In this document: piece after piece, positions 9,701 through 18,510 of the stretch
Layout of the letters: each line of letters opens with the position of its first letter
How positions within the stretch are numbered: position 1 is the first letter of the stretch
Position numbers and translations under genes: made by a program
Notes under the pieces: model-generated
Told to the model about the DNA's origin: nothing
Seen by the model: the letters and a program-made list of their open reading frames with translations, nothing else
Database searches by the model: none
Source: Flavobacterium xinjiangense
GTDB lineage: Bacteria; Bacteroidota; Bacteroidia; Flavobacteriales; Flavobacteriaceae
Assembly (NCBI RefSeq): GCF_900142885.1
Contig: NZ_FRCL01000008.1
Coordinates: 99,537 to 163,536 of the forward strand
Direction: 5' to 3'
Length of the DNA: 64,000 nt

Positions 9701-9707
9701 GAAAACA

Positions 9708-10568
9708 ATGGCAAATTTAAAGGAAATCCGTAATAGAATTACTTCCGTTTCATCTACGATGCAAATTACATCGGCAATGAAAATGGTTTCTGCAGCAAAG
9801 CTAAAGAAAGCACAAGATGCAATCACTGCGATGCGCCCTTATGCCGAAAAATTAACGGAATTATTGCAAAATCTTTCTGCTACACTTGATGGTGATGTTG
9901 GAGGAGAATTTACCACACAACGTGAAGTAAAGAAAGTACTACTTGTTGTTGTAACTTCAAACAGAGGTTTAGCTGGTGCTTTTAATACGAATGCAATTAA
10001 AGAAGCTAAAAACCGTGCTGCATTTTATGCAGACAAACAAGTGGATGTTTTTGCTATAGGAAAAAAAGGAAACGATGTTTTAAGCAAAACGCTTTCAGTA
10101 GTGGATAATCAAAGCGCTATTTTTGATAATTTGACTTTTGACAATGTGGCTTTAATTTCGGACCTATTGACTCAGAAATTTATTTCAGGTGAATATGACA
10201 AAATCGAGTTGATTTACAATCAGTTTAAAAATGCAGCGACACAAATCGTTCAAACAGAACAGTTTTTGCCACTTGCACCTATTAAATCGGATAAACCAGT
10301 TTCTACAGGAGATTATATTTTTGAACCTTCAAAAGAAGAAATTGTATTGACTTTGATTCCAAAATCATTGAAAACACAATTGTACAAAGGTATTCGTGAT
10401 TCGTTTGCATCTGAACATGGAGCTCGTATGACCGCTATGCACAAAGCAACTGATAATGCAACCGAATTGAGAAATCAATTGAAATTGACATACAATAAAG
10501 CACGTCAGGCGTCTATTACTAATGAAATCCTTGAGATTGTTGGTGGAGCTGAAGCTTTGAACGGATAA
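9708..10568 (+). CDS. atpG: ATP synthase F1 subunit gamma
   Basis: The 286-residue central shaft protein begins MANLKEIRNRITSVSSTMQI and ends with a conserved helix (ARQASITNEILEIVGGAEAL), the two long coiled-coil helices of gamma. Its middle holds the Rossmann-like domain (VLLVVVTSNRGLAGAFNTN). It is last in the operon and is followed by a clear terminator. It is separated from atpA by a 94-base stretch of inverted repeats. Confidence 0.98.
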   Translation: MANLKEIRNRITSVSSTMQITSAMKMVSAAKLKKAQDAITAMRPYAEKLTELLQNLSATLDGDVGGEFTTQREVKKVLLVVVTSNRGLAGAFNTNAIKEAKNRAAFYADKQVDVFAIGKKGNDVLSKTLSVVDNQSAIFDNLTFDNVALISDLLTQKFISGEYDKIELIYNQFKNAATQIVQTEQFLPLAPIKSDKPVSTGDYIFEPSKEEIVLTLIPKSLKTQLYKGIRDSFASEHGARMTAMHKATDNATELRNQLKLTYNKARQASITNEILEIVGGAEALNG

Positions 10569-10590
10569 TAATATATATTCTATATATTTT

Positions 10591-10623
10591 AAAGAGCCAC
10601 GCTATTGCGTGGCTCTTTTTTTT
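10591..10623 (+). terminator. Intrinsic terminator of the atp operon
   Basis: Twelve-base arms 10591-10602 and 10607-10618 with a four-base loop, GC-rich at the centre (GAGCCACGC), followed by a run of T to 10623. Confidence 0.93.
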
Positions 10624-10655
10624 ATTAATTTTATACTTTTAAAACAAAAGAAATA

Positions 10656-11099
10656 ATGTCTTTACTAATCAAAGAACTGACCACAATAGACGAAATGCTT
10701 GCTAATATTGAAGTAATGCGATTCCTATATCCAACATTTACCGTAGAAAAATATGAATCGTACCTGGTTGAGATGATTCCGCATAATTACAAACAGGTTG
10801 CCGTATTTGAAAATGAGATTTGCGTTGCTGTTTCAGGATTTTGGTCTGGGACAAAACTTTGGTCGGGAAAATACATTGAGATAGACAACTTTATTGTTCA
10901 TCCGGATCATCGTTCGAAAGGTTTGGGTAAGATGATGACGGATTATGTGGATGCTTTGGCCAAAGAAACCGGCTGTACGATGATTGTTTTAGATGCATTC
11001 ACAGGAAATTTCACTGCACACCGTTTTTATTACAATCAAGGATATGTTCCTAAAGGATTTCATTTCTTGAAAATTTTAAACGAAGAGGGATTAAGTTAA
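10656..11099 (+). CDS. GNAT-family N-acetyltransferase
   Basis: This 147-residue protein has the acetyl-CoA binding motif A of GNAT enzymes: VHPDHRSKGLGK around residues 81-92, fitting the R-x-x-G-x-G pattern, followed by a helix and the AHRFYYNQGY motif B near the C-terminus. It transfers an acetyl group to an unknown amine. It lies just after the atp terminator and 11 bases before a small lipoprotein-like gene on the same strand. Confidence 0.9.
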   Translation: MSLLIKELTTIDEMLANIEVMRFLYPTFTVEKYESYLVEMIPHNYKQVAVFENEICVAVSGFWSGTKLWSGKYIEIDNFIVHPDHRSKGLGKMMTDYVDALAKETGCTMIVLDAFTGNFTAHRFYYNQGYVPKGFHFLKILNEEGLS

Positions 11100-11110
11100 A
11101 TTGCTGAAAA

Positions 11111-11608
11111 ATGAAAACCTATTTACAAATTGCATTCTTTTTAGTAATTGCAGTCAGTCTGGTTTACTGTGCTCCAAAAGAAAACCAAAAAACCAAATTC
11201 CCGCAAAAGATAAAATCAGTTTATTTTCAGAAAAGGGTTGACATAAAAGAAGCTAAAAACAGCGGAACAGATTTTTATATTGAATTTGAAGCTCCACTTT
11301 CTAAAGAAATTCAACTAGTAAAAATCTATTTTCAAAGTCAGGAAGCTAATTTTGAACCGATAACAAAAAATATTTTTGTGGCTTATTTAGCTTCAAAACC
11401 TACCAATCCAGATTTAATTTTACACAAGGACAGTCAAAAGGAATATGGCAACCAAGCGCCAATTATTATGAAGCCTAAATTTGATTTGAAACCAATCGAA
11501 GCGCTACTGGAATATAAAAGGAACGGCAAAAGCTATTTTTTCAAATTAAATAACGCTAAAGAAAAGCCAATGATTGCTCCTCCAAGTGTGATTAAACCAA
11601 AGAAATAG
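11111..11608 (+). CDS. Conserved hypothetical exported protein, possible lipoprotein
   Basis: The 165-residue protein has an N-terminal signal (LQIAFFLVIAVSLVYCAPK) whose Cys fits a lipobox, so it is probably an envelope lipoprotein. The mature part is mixed beta strand with no motif I know; the last 40 residues are rich in Lys and Pro. It begins 11 bases after the acetyltransferase gene. Function unknown. Confidence 0.7.
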   Translation: MKTYLQIAFFLVIAVSLVYCAPKENQKTKFPQKIKSVYFQKRVDIKEAKNSGTDFYIEFEAPLSKEIQLVKIYFQSQEANFEPITKNIFVAYLASKPTNPDLILHKDSQKEYGNQAPIIMKPKFDLKPIEALLEYKRNGKSYFFKLNNAKEKPMIAPPSVIKPKK

Positions 11609-11645
11609 TTATTTTTGTTTTTATAATATTAATTAATGCACCATT

Positions 11646-13112
11646 TTGGGACTATATAAAAATCTTTTTAAACAGACTGTTATTTATGGATTAGCGACAG
11701 TCATTCCGCGAATGTTCAGTTTTCTATTGGTTCCTTTATATACTGATTTATTACCAACTGCAGAATATGGAAAAGTTTCCATCATTTTTGCGTACATGAT
11801 TTTCTTCAATGTCATTCTGACTTACGGAATGGAAACTGCTTTTTTTAGGTTCTATAATAAAGAAATCGATAAAAAAGTGGTCGTCGAAACCACTATGGTT
11901 TCTATTTTTTGGACGTCAATTTGTTTCTTATTCCTAGGACTTTTATACCGTAACACCTTATCGCAATGGTCTGGAATAGACTCGCAGTATATAACCTATA
12001 CCATTTGGATATTAGTATTGGATGCCTTGGTGATCGTTCCATTTTCAAAATTACGAGCGTATCAAAAACCAATGGTTTACTCCGCTATAAAAATTGGAAA
12101 TGTTGTTGTTAATCTTAGCTTAAGCGTTTTCTTTCTAGTCTATTTACCTGAGATTGCTCAAGCGCATCCGGACAGTTTTTTAGGGTCGCTGTTTATACAT
12201 AATTTTCAGATAGGTTATATTTTCCTAGCCAATATCATTGCTAGTTTATTAACATTTGTTGTTCTTTCACCGGACTATTTATTATTAAAATGGAGATTTG
12301 ATTTGGAGCTCTGGAAACGAATGATGCGTTATGGCTTGCCCATAATGGTAGCTGGAATTGCATTTGCCATCAATGAACAATTCGACAAAATCCTTTTAGG
12401 AAGATGGCTGCCTGCAAATATTGCCGAAACTGAAGTTGGAGTATATTCCGCTTGTTATAAATTAGGATTGTTCATGGTATTGTATAGAACCGCTTATACG
12501 CTAGGAATCGAACCGTTCTTCTTTAGTCATTCTTCTGAACCCAATGCGCCGCAAACCTATGCCACGGTCACCAAATATTTCGTGATATTTGGTTCGTTTA
12601 TTTTATTGTCGGTAATTGTTTTTGCAGATGTTTTCAAATATCTGATGATTCGCGACCCTTCTTATTGGGAAGCCATGAAAGTCGTTCCGCTGATTATTTT
12701 GGCTAACTTTTTCCTCGGAATTTACACTAATCTTTCCGTTTGGTACAAACTCATCGACAAAACGTATATCGGGGCTTATATCTCTATTGTCGGCGCTATA
12801 GTAACATTGGGGCTGAATTATCTTTTAATTCCCACAATGAGTTATTATGGATCTGCAATCGCAACTATTGCCGCTTACGGAAGTATGATGGTTATATCGT
12901 ATTATTTAGGAAACAAATACTATCCAATTCCGTATGATGCTAAGAAAATTGGGGGATATCTCAGCTTATCAATTGGGTTTTCAGCGATTTCATTTTATGG
13001 TTTCAGAGAAAATTATTATGTTGGGATTTCATTATTACTTGCATTCATGTATTTCATATATTACAACGAAAAAGAAACATTATCCCGAATTTTAAACGCC
13101 AAAAAGAATTAA
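11646..13112 (+). CDS. Polysaccharide flippase (MOP / Wzx-like)
   Basis: The 488-residue membrane protein has about 12-14 hydrophobic segments and begins with the RFSFLLVPLYTDLL-type sequence of oligosaccharide flippases (here PRMFSFLLVPLYTDLLPTAE). It starts at TTG; the nearby ATG at 11636 is in another frame. Family members move lipid-linked sugar repeats across the inner membrane. The next genes include a sugar nucleotidyltransferase and envelope proteins, in line with a surface polysaccharide role. The exact glycan is not visible. Confidence 0.9.
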   Translation: MGLYKNLFKQTVIYGLATVIPRMFSFLLVPLYTDLLPTAEYGKVSIIFAYMIFFNVILTYGMETAFFRFYNKEIDKKVVVETTMVSIFWTSICFLFLGLLYRNTLSQWSGIDSQYITYTIWILVLDALVIVPFSKLRAYQKPMVYSAIKIGNVVVNLSLSVFFLVYLPEIAQAHPDSFLGSLFIHNFQIGYIFLANIIASLLTFVVLSPDYLLLKWRFDLELWKRMMRYGLPIMVAGIAFAINEQFDKILLGRWLPANIAETEVGVYSACYKLGLFMVLYRTAYTLGIEPFFFSHSSEPNAPQTYATVTKYFVIFGSFILLSVIVFADVFKYLMIRDPSYWEAMKVVPLIILANFFLGIYTNLSVWYKLIDKTYIGAYISIVGAIVTLGLNYLLIPTMSYYGSAIATIAAYGSMMVISYYLGNKYYPIPYDAKKIGGYLSLSIGFSAISFYGFRENYYVGISLLLAFMYFIYYNEKETLSRILNAKKN

Positions 13113-13131
13113 ATTTATCCTATTGAATTTT

Positions 13132-13273
13132 TAGGAGCTATTTCCTGCTATTCGTTACAAACGAAGTTCACTGAACTCCAATAAAAATATAAACAAAGTG
13201 AAGTAATCTTTTATTACCCTGTCAGGGTTCAAAACCCTGACAGGGTAATAAAAGGATTTTCACTGCTATGAGG
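13132..13273. repeat. Dispersed intergenic repeat, copy 3, with perfect 21-bp hairpin
   Basis: The unit starts AGGAGCTATTTCCTGCTATTC and ends AAAAGGATTTTCACTGCTATG. Inside are perfect 21-base arms, 13209-13229 and 13233-13253, with a 3-base loop. Each arm is itself a small palindrome, ACCCTG-T-CAGGGT or ACCCTG-A-CAGGGT, so the hexamer occurs four times. The words AATCTTTT before and AAAAGGATTT after the hairpin are shared with 1422-1533 and 62459-62568. Confidence 0.75.
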
Positions 13274-13289
13274 TCTAAAAAATAAAAAT

Positions 13290-13724
13290 ATGACAATAAA
13301 CATCATCAATAAATCAATTCATAGTTTACCAAATTATGAAACCAAAGCTTCGGCAGGGATGGACTTAAGAGCCAATTTAACCGATTCTATTGTACTGAAA
13401 CCACTGGAAAGAGCCATCGTGAAAACAGGTCTTTTCATAGAATTGCCTATTGGCTACGAAGCACAAGTGCGCCCAAGAAGCGGATTGTCTGCCAAGAATG
13501 GGATCACCGTACTCAATTCTCCGGGAACTATTGATGCCGACTATCGTGGTGAAATAGGAGTAATTTTAGTAAATTTATCCAACCAACCATTTGTAGTCGA
13601 AAACGGAGAACGCATAGCACAACTCATCATCGCCAAACACGAACGCGCTGAATGGATAGAAGTTCAGGAATTAACCGAAACTTCCAGAGGTGAAGGTGGT
13701 TTTGGAAGTACTGGAGTAAAATAA
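13290..13724 (+). CDS. dut: dUTP diphosphatase (dUTPase)
   Basis: This 144-residue trimeric enzyme hydrolyses dUTP to dUMP and pyrophosphate. All five family motifs are present: AGMDLRA (22-28), [10 protein letters not shown] (62-71), [10 protein letters not shown] (79-88, with the catalytic Asp), GERIAQLI (106-113) and the C-terminal [10 protein letters not shown] (133-142). Length is normal. It lies between a flippase and a sugar nucleotidyltransferase, a gene order I recall from other Flavobacteriia. Confidence 0.97.
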   Translation: MTINIINKSIHSLPNYETKASAGMDLRANLTDSIVLKPLERAIVKTGLFIELPIGYEAQVRPRSGLSAKNGITVLNSPGTIDADYRGEIGVILVNLSNQPFVVENGERIAQLIIAKHERAEWIEVQELTETSRGEGGFGSTGVK

Positions 13725-13740
13725 ATTAATAATTTAAAGA

Positions 13741-13785
13741 TTAAATGATTGAAAGATTTTTGATTCTAATTTTTCAATCATTTAA
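13741..13785. repeat. AT-rich inverted repeat between dut and the nucleotidyltransferase gene
   Basis: Perfect 14-base arms, 13741-13754 and 13772-13785, built on the word TTAAATGATTGAAA. There is no T tract beyond it that would mark a strong terminator. It resembles in style the repeat between atpA and atpG. Confidence 0.6.
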
Positions 13786-13808
13786 TTTCAATTTTTCAAT
13801 AAAATAAC

Positions 13809-14819
13809 ATGAAAATAATTGTCCCTATGGCTGGTCGTGGATCACGCCTTCGCCCACATACATTAACCATTCCTAAACCGTTAATTCCTATCGCTGGAAA
13901 ACCAATTGTTCATCGTCTGGTAGAAGATATTGCAGGCGTATTGAATCAAGATATCGAAGAAGTTGCCTTTATTATTCACGAAAGTTTTGGCAAAAAAGTA
14001 GAAGAGGAATTAATTGCGATCGCACAAAAATTAGGCGCCAAAGGAACGATTTATTACCAAAACGAAGCTTTAGGAACAGGTCACGCTATTATGTGTGCTA
14101 AAGATTCTTTGAGCGGACCAGCTGTTATTGCTTACGCCGATACTTTAATTCGTGCCGATTTCGATTTAGACCAAAATGCGGATAGCGTGATTTGGGTAAA
14201 ACAAGTAGACGAACCAGAAGCTTTTGGTGTTGTAAAACTGAATGAAGCGAATGAAATAGTTGAACTGGTGGAGAAACCTGCCGAATTTGTTTCGGATCTT
14301 GCCGTTATCGGAATTTACTATTTTAAAGATGTAGCCGTCTTAAAAAACGAACTTCAATTAGTATTGGATAACAATATTATTCACGGTGGAGAATATCAAA
14401 TAAACGATGGAATAAAACAAATGATGGCAAAAGGCATGGTATTTGTTCCCGGTAAAGTCGACGAGTGGATGGATTGCGGAAATAAGAATGTAACGGTAGA
14501 AACAAATTCCAGAATGCTGGGGTTTTTACATAATGACGGAGCACATTTAGTGGACTTTGATGTTAGGTTAGAAAATTCTATTATTATTCCACCTTGTTAT
14601 ATTGGAGAAGATGTGGTGCTGATTAATACAACAGTTGGACCGAATGTTTCTTTAGGAAATGGGTGTCATGTGTCAAACAGTACCATAAAAAACAGTTTGG
14701 TGCAAACCCATTCGCATATAAAAAATGCTAATCTGGATAACGCTATGATAGGAAATCACGCCAGTTTTGATGGTAATTTCACTAGCATCAGTATAGGAGA
14801 TTATTCTGTGTTGGAATAG
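13809..14819 (+). CDS. Sugar-phosphate nucleotidyltransferase
   Basis: The 336-residue protein starts with the nucleotide-binding signature G-x-G-x-R-L-x-P-x-T (AGRGSRLRPHTLTIPKP, residues 8-24) of NDP-sugar pyrophosphorylases. The N-terminal two thirds are the catalytic fold (GTGHAIM, EKP motif). The C-terminal third has hexapeptide-like repeats (VDFDVRLENSIIIPPCYIG) forming a left-handed beta-helix. It activates a sugar-1-phosphate with NTP; the sugar cannot be named. It is upstream of the TPR/DUF4292/EnvC operon. Confidence 0.9.
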   Translation: MKIIVPMAGRGSRLRPHTLTIPKPLIPIAGKPIVHRLVEDIAGVLNQDIEEVAFIIHESFGKKVEEELIAIAQKLGAKGTIYYQNEALGTGHAIMCAKDSLSGPAVIAYADTLIRADFDLDQNADSVIWVKQVDEPEAFGVVKLNEANEIVELVEKPAEFVSDLAVIGIYYFKDVAVLKNELQLVLDNNIIHGGEYQINDGIKQMMAKGMVFVPGKVDEWMDCGNKNVTVETNSRMLGFLHNDGAHLVDFDVRLENSIIIPPCYIGEDVVLINTTVGPNVSLGNGCHVSNSTIKNSLVQTHSHIKNANLDNAMIGNHASFDGNFTSISIGDYSVLE

Positions 14820-14861
14820 ATTTCGCTCAATCTTCCTAAAGTGGAGGAAAAATAAAAACTA

Positions 14862-16214
14862 ATGAAAAAAATTTCATTTTTATTTTTACTTTTCGTTTTG
14901 CAATGCAATTCTACTTTGTTATGGGCACAAACAGAGCCCGAGGAAATCAAACAGGATGCGGATCAGTTTGAAGACTCTTTTTATGAGTCTTTGCTTCAAA
15001 AAGGAATTGAAAATTATGATAAAGCGATTGTTTCTTTAGACAAATGTTTGAAGTTACAACCGAACAATGCGACGGTTTATTTTGAATTGGGGAAAAATTA
15101 TTTAGCGTCAAAAGATTATAAAAATGCCTACAGTTCATTTGAACGCGCCACCCAAATTGACCCAACTAATGAATGGTTCTGGGTTGGCATGTATGATGTG
15201 AGTTATGAAACCAGGAATTTCAGTCAGGCAATCGTGATAACCAATAAACTGATAACGTTCGACAGCAAGTACAAAGAGGATTTGACGTCACTTTATATGG
15301 CCACAAGTCAATTTGACAAAGCGTTGGATCTCATCAACGAATTGAATGAGACCTCTGGAAAAACGGAAAGAAGGGAGTTATACAAAATACAGATTTTGTC
15401 GGAGGGAAAATATCAAAACACGGAAATATCAAATTTGATAAGCCAAATTGAGAAAGACCCAAAAGAAGAGTCTAATTATATCGCGTTGATAAATTTATAT
15501 TCGAGAAATAACGAAGAGGAAAAAGCATTTGAAACCGCCAAAAAATTAGCGGAAGCAATTCCAACATCGGAATGGGCACAGGTGAGTTTATTCAAAAATT
15601 ATTTGGAGAATAACGAGGCTCAAAAAGCAATAAACGCTATGAATATTACTTTGGCCAGTGCCAAAATCGATTCGAAAATAAAGCACAGAATGCTGAATGA
15701 GTTTTTGATTTTTACAGATAAAAACCCTCAATATTCCCCTGATTTAGAAAAAGCAATCGCTTATTTTGATTCGGACAAGGAAGTTAACGTAGCCAAGGAA
15801 GTAGGGAAGTTTTATCACAATAAAAAACAATGGGATAAAGCCATTAAATATTATGAAAGGGCATTAAAAAACGGGGATTCCGAAGATATCGAAACTAATT
15901 TGCTTTTGCTTCAAGCGTATACTGAAGTGAAACAATTTGAATTGGTAGGTAAAAAAGCGATGACAATGATAGAGTCTTTTCCATCGCAACCTCAATTTTA
16001 TTATTATTCTGGTTTGGCAAATAACCAATTGCGCCAATTTAAAAAAGCGAAGGATATATTGGAAATGGGTTTAGATTATTTGGTAGACGACAAAACAATG
16101 GAAATTAATTTCAATATCCAACTTGGAGAAGCATACAATGGTTTGGGAGATGACAAGAAAAAAGAATTGTATTTTTCTAAAGCCAATCAATTATTAAAAG
16201 AAAAAAAACAATGA
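14862..16214 (+). CDS. Exported tetratricopeptide repeat protein
   Basis: The 450-residue protein has a signal peptide (FLFLLFVLQCNSTLLWAQ, cleaved near residue 23), then repeated TPR helices such as PNNATVYFELGKNYLASKDY and WDKAIKYYERALKNGDSED. It should sit in the periplasm or at the outer membrane as a scaffold. Its stop overlaps the start of the DUF4292 gene (ATGA), and an EnvC-like gene follows, so it is the first member of a three-gene operon. Function otherwise unknown. Confidence 0.88.
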   Translation: MKKISFLFLLFVLQCNSTLLWAQTEPEEIKQDADQFEDSFYESLLQKGIENYDKAIVSLDKCLKLQPNNATVYFELGKNYLASKDYKNAYSSFERATQIDPTNEWFWVGMYDVSYETRNFSQAIVITNKLITFDSKYKEDLTSLYMATSQFDKALDLINELNETSGKTERRELYKIQILSEGKYQNTEISNLISQIEKDPKEESNYIALINLYSRNNEEEKAFETAKKLAEAIPTSEWAQVSLFKNYLENNEAQKAINAMNITLASAKIDSKIKHRMLNEFLIFTDKNPQYSPDLEKAIAYFDSDKEVNVAKEVGKFYHNKKQWDKAIKYYERALKNGDSEDIETNLLLLQAYTEVKQFELVGKKAMTMIESFPSQPQFYYYSGLANNQLRQFKKAKDILEMGLDYLVDDKTMEINFNIQLGEAYNGLGDDKKKELYFSKANQLLKEKKQ

Positions 16215-16981
16215 AAAGAATAGCAATACTAGCCGTGGTGGTATTAATGATGTCATGTAAATCGAAAGCGATTGTGGCTGAGGCAAGTGTAAATGCCACT
16301 CATTTGACTGCAAATAAAATTATAGAAAACCATTACAACAATAAAAACAATTTTTCTACATTATATATTAAGTCGAATGCACGTTATGTCGATGACAAAC
16401 AGACACAAAATGTTACGGCCGAAATAAAAATCAAGAAAGACGAACAGATTTTGATAAGCATTCGTTTTCTGGGAATTACAATGGCAAAAGCATTGATTAC
16501 GCCAACATCAGTAAGCTATTACGAGAAAATCAACGGTAGTTATTTTGAAGGAGATTTTAGAGGGTTGAGCCAATGGTTAGGAACCGATTTAAATTTCACT
16601 AAAATTCAAAATATGTTGTTAGGAGATGCAATAGATGATTTGAATAAAGGAAAATATACGGAGTCACTGGCGGAACAAACGTACAGATTAGACGACGTTT
16701 CGAATAGTAATACTAAAAAATCGTTTTTCTTTGACGCTGATAAATTTTTGGTAAAAAGACAGGAAATAACACAAACTGCCGAAAACAGAACGATAAAAGT
16801 AGCATATTCAGACAGTAAAGTATATAACGAAGCTACATTGCCTTCTAGCGTTTTAATAAACACGTTACAGACGAAAGGGAAGACCGAAATAAATTTAGAT
16901 TACAACACCGTATCCTTCAATGAAGAACTTTCTTTTCCTTATAGTGTTCCAAATGGGTATAAAAGAATTATAATTAAGTAA
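16211..16981 (+). CDS. DUF4292 lipoprotein (LolB/LolA-like fold)
   Basis: The 256-residue protein has a lipoprotein signal (IAILAVVVLMMSCKSK, Cys at residue 16). The mature part follows the DUF4292 pattern: beta-rich segments such as FSTLYIKSNARYVDD and LISIRFLGITMAKALITP, resembling the half-barrel of LolA/LolB lipoprotein carriers. It may handle lipoproteins or lipids in the envelope; that is inference from fold. Start and upstream stop overlap as ATGA, so translation is coupled with the TPR protein. Confidence 0.87.
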   Translation: MKRIAILAVVVLMMSCKSKAIVAEASVNATHLTANKIIENHYNNKNNFSTLYIKSNARYVDDKQTQNVTAEIKIKKDEQILISIRFLGITMAKALITPTSVSYYEKINGSYFEGDFRGLSQWLGTDLNFTKIQNMLLGDAIDDLNKGKYTESLAEQTYRLDDVSNSNTKKSFFFDADKFLVKRQEITQTAENRTIKVAYSDSKVYNEATLPSSVLINTLQTKGKTEINLDYNTVSFNEELSFPYSVPNGYKRIIIK

Positions 16982-17005
16982 ATTTGTAAAAAATATTTTT
17001 TTAGT

Positions 17006-18259
17006 ATGCCAAAATTTCTCCTTACCCTAATTTTTATATGTACGTCTTCACTGCTGTGGAGCCAAGAATCACAACAAGAAAAATTAGAAGCACGAAAAGC
17101 CCAAATCCAAAAAGAGATACGCGAAAACGAAAAACTTTTGCAGAGCGTAAAGAAAAAAGAAAAAAGTGCGATAAATGTAATTGTGATCCAAAGCAATAAG
17201 ATAAAGCTAAAGGAAAAATTAATAACCACGACCGAAAAGCAGACTAAACTTTTGGGTAATGACATGTACGTTAATCAGGTAAAAATCAATAAGCTTAAGA
17301 AAGAATTAGAAATCCTTAAAGCTGATTATGCCAAGATGATTGTGAAATCCTATAAAAGCCGTTCAGAGGAAAGTAGAGCTATGTTCTTGTTGTCTTCAGA
17401 GAATTTTTTGCAGGCGTATAAAAGAGCGCAATACATGAAGCAGTACACCAATTATCGGAAAATGCAAGGCGAGGAGATAAGTTCAAAATCCAACCAACTC
17501 CTTGATTACAACGGTAGATTAAATGTGCAAAAAACGGCCAAGCAAAAACTGATTGCCGAAAAAGAGAAGGAAAGATTATCTTTAGAAAAAGAGAAGCAAG
17601 AGCAGGAAAAATTAGTAAGTTCTATTAAAAAAGATAAAAATAAACTTCAGGCAGATATTAGAAAAAAACAACAGGAGGCGCGTTCTATCGACAAACAAAT
17701 TAATAGAATTGTCCGAGAAGCCATTGCGGCCGCAAATAGAAAAGCAGCATTGGAAAGAGCCAAGGCGAATCCAAGTGCGCCGGTCTCTAAAGTTGCGGTT
17801 TCCTCATCAAAGATAGAATTGACACCGGAATCTAAATTAATTGCGGATAACTTCAGAGCCAATAGAGGACGATTACCTTATCCGGTAGAAAAAGGTTTTA
17901 TTTCATTGGGTTTCGGAGATCAACCCCATCCCGTATTTAGTACGTTGACAATTCATAACAGTGGTGTAGAAATCACAACAGAACAAGGTTCAAATGCCCG
18001 AGCTGTGTTTGGTGGAGAAGTAACAAGTGTAATTGTTTTATCTCCTTTAAACAAAGCGGTAATGATTCAGCATGGAGATTTCTTTACTGTTTATCAAAAC
18101 TTAAGTTCAGTTTCTGTTAGCAAAGGGGATAAGGTGAGCATTAAACAAAGTTTAGGAAGGGTAAGAACCAATAACGAAACAGGAAAAACGATTATCAAAT
18201 TTTTAATCCTTCAAAATACAACCTACAATAACCCACAGAGTTGGTTGTCACCAAGGTAA
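17006..18259 (+). CDS. EnvC-like murein hydrolase activator with degenerate LytM domain
   Basis: The 417-residue protein has a signal peptide (residues 1-19), a long coiled coil (about 20-250) and a C-terminal LytM/M23 domain (about 290-417), the layout of EnvC. The zinc-binding residues of active M23 peptidases are not kept: the H-x-G-x-D site reads HNSGVE (317-322), the Y-x-H-L site reads YQNL (363-366), and the last H-x-H site reads IIKFLI. It is therefore probably an activator of a cell-wall amidase rather than an enzyme. It ends the TPR-DUF4292-EnvC operon. Confidence 0.88.
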   Translation: MPKFLLTLIFICTSSLLWSQESQQEKLEARKAQIQKEIRENEKLLQSVKKKEKSAINVIVIQSNKIKLKEKLITTTEKQTKLLGNDMYVNQVKINKLKKELEILKADYAKMIVKSYKSRSEESRAMFLLSSENFLQAYKRAQYMKQYTNYRKMQGEEISSKSNQLLDYNGRLNVQKTAKQKLIAEKEKERLSLEKEKQEQEKLVSSIKKDKNKLQADIRKKQQEARSIDKQINRIVREAIAAANRKAALERAKANPSAPVSKVAVSSSKIELTPESKLIADNFRANRGRLPYPVEKGFISLGFGDQPHPVFSTLTIHNSGVEITTEQGSNARAVFGGEVTSVIVLSPLNKAVMIQHGDFFTVYQNLSSVSVSKGDKVSIKQSLGRVRTNNETGKTIIKFLILQNTTYNNPQSWLSPR

Positions 18260-18320
18260 TCAGATCAATAGAGAGGAAGAGAATTTATTGAATTCATTTC
18301 CTTTATATTTTTAAATTAAA

Positions 18321-18361
18321 ACAGCATCTCAGGATTTATAATTCAGGATGCTGTTTTTTTT
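18321..18361 (+). terminator. Intrinsic terminator after the EnvC-like gene
   Basis: ACAGCATC at 18321-18328 pairs with GATGCTGT; inner bases TCAGGA/TTCAGG can extend it. A run of eight T follows the right arm. Confidence 0.85.
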
Positions 18362-18510
18362 GGACCCTTAATTAGAAGATATTCATTAAGGACTAGCAGG
18401 TTTCATTTTTAATATTTATGCATAAAAAAACAACCTATTCTCATCACAAGAATAGGGCGTTTCTATTTTATAAAGCTAGAATGAAACTAACTTTTGTATT
18501 CTTTATATTG

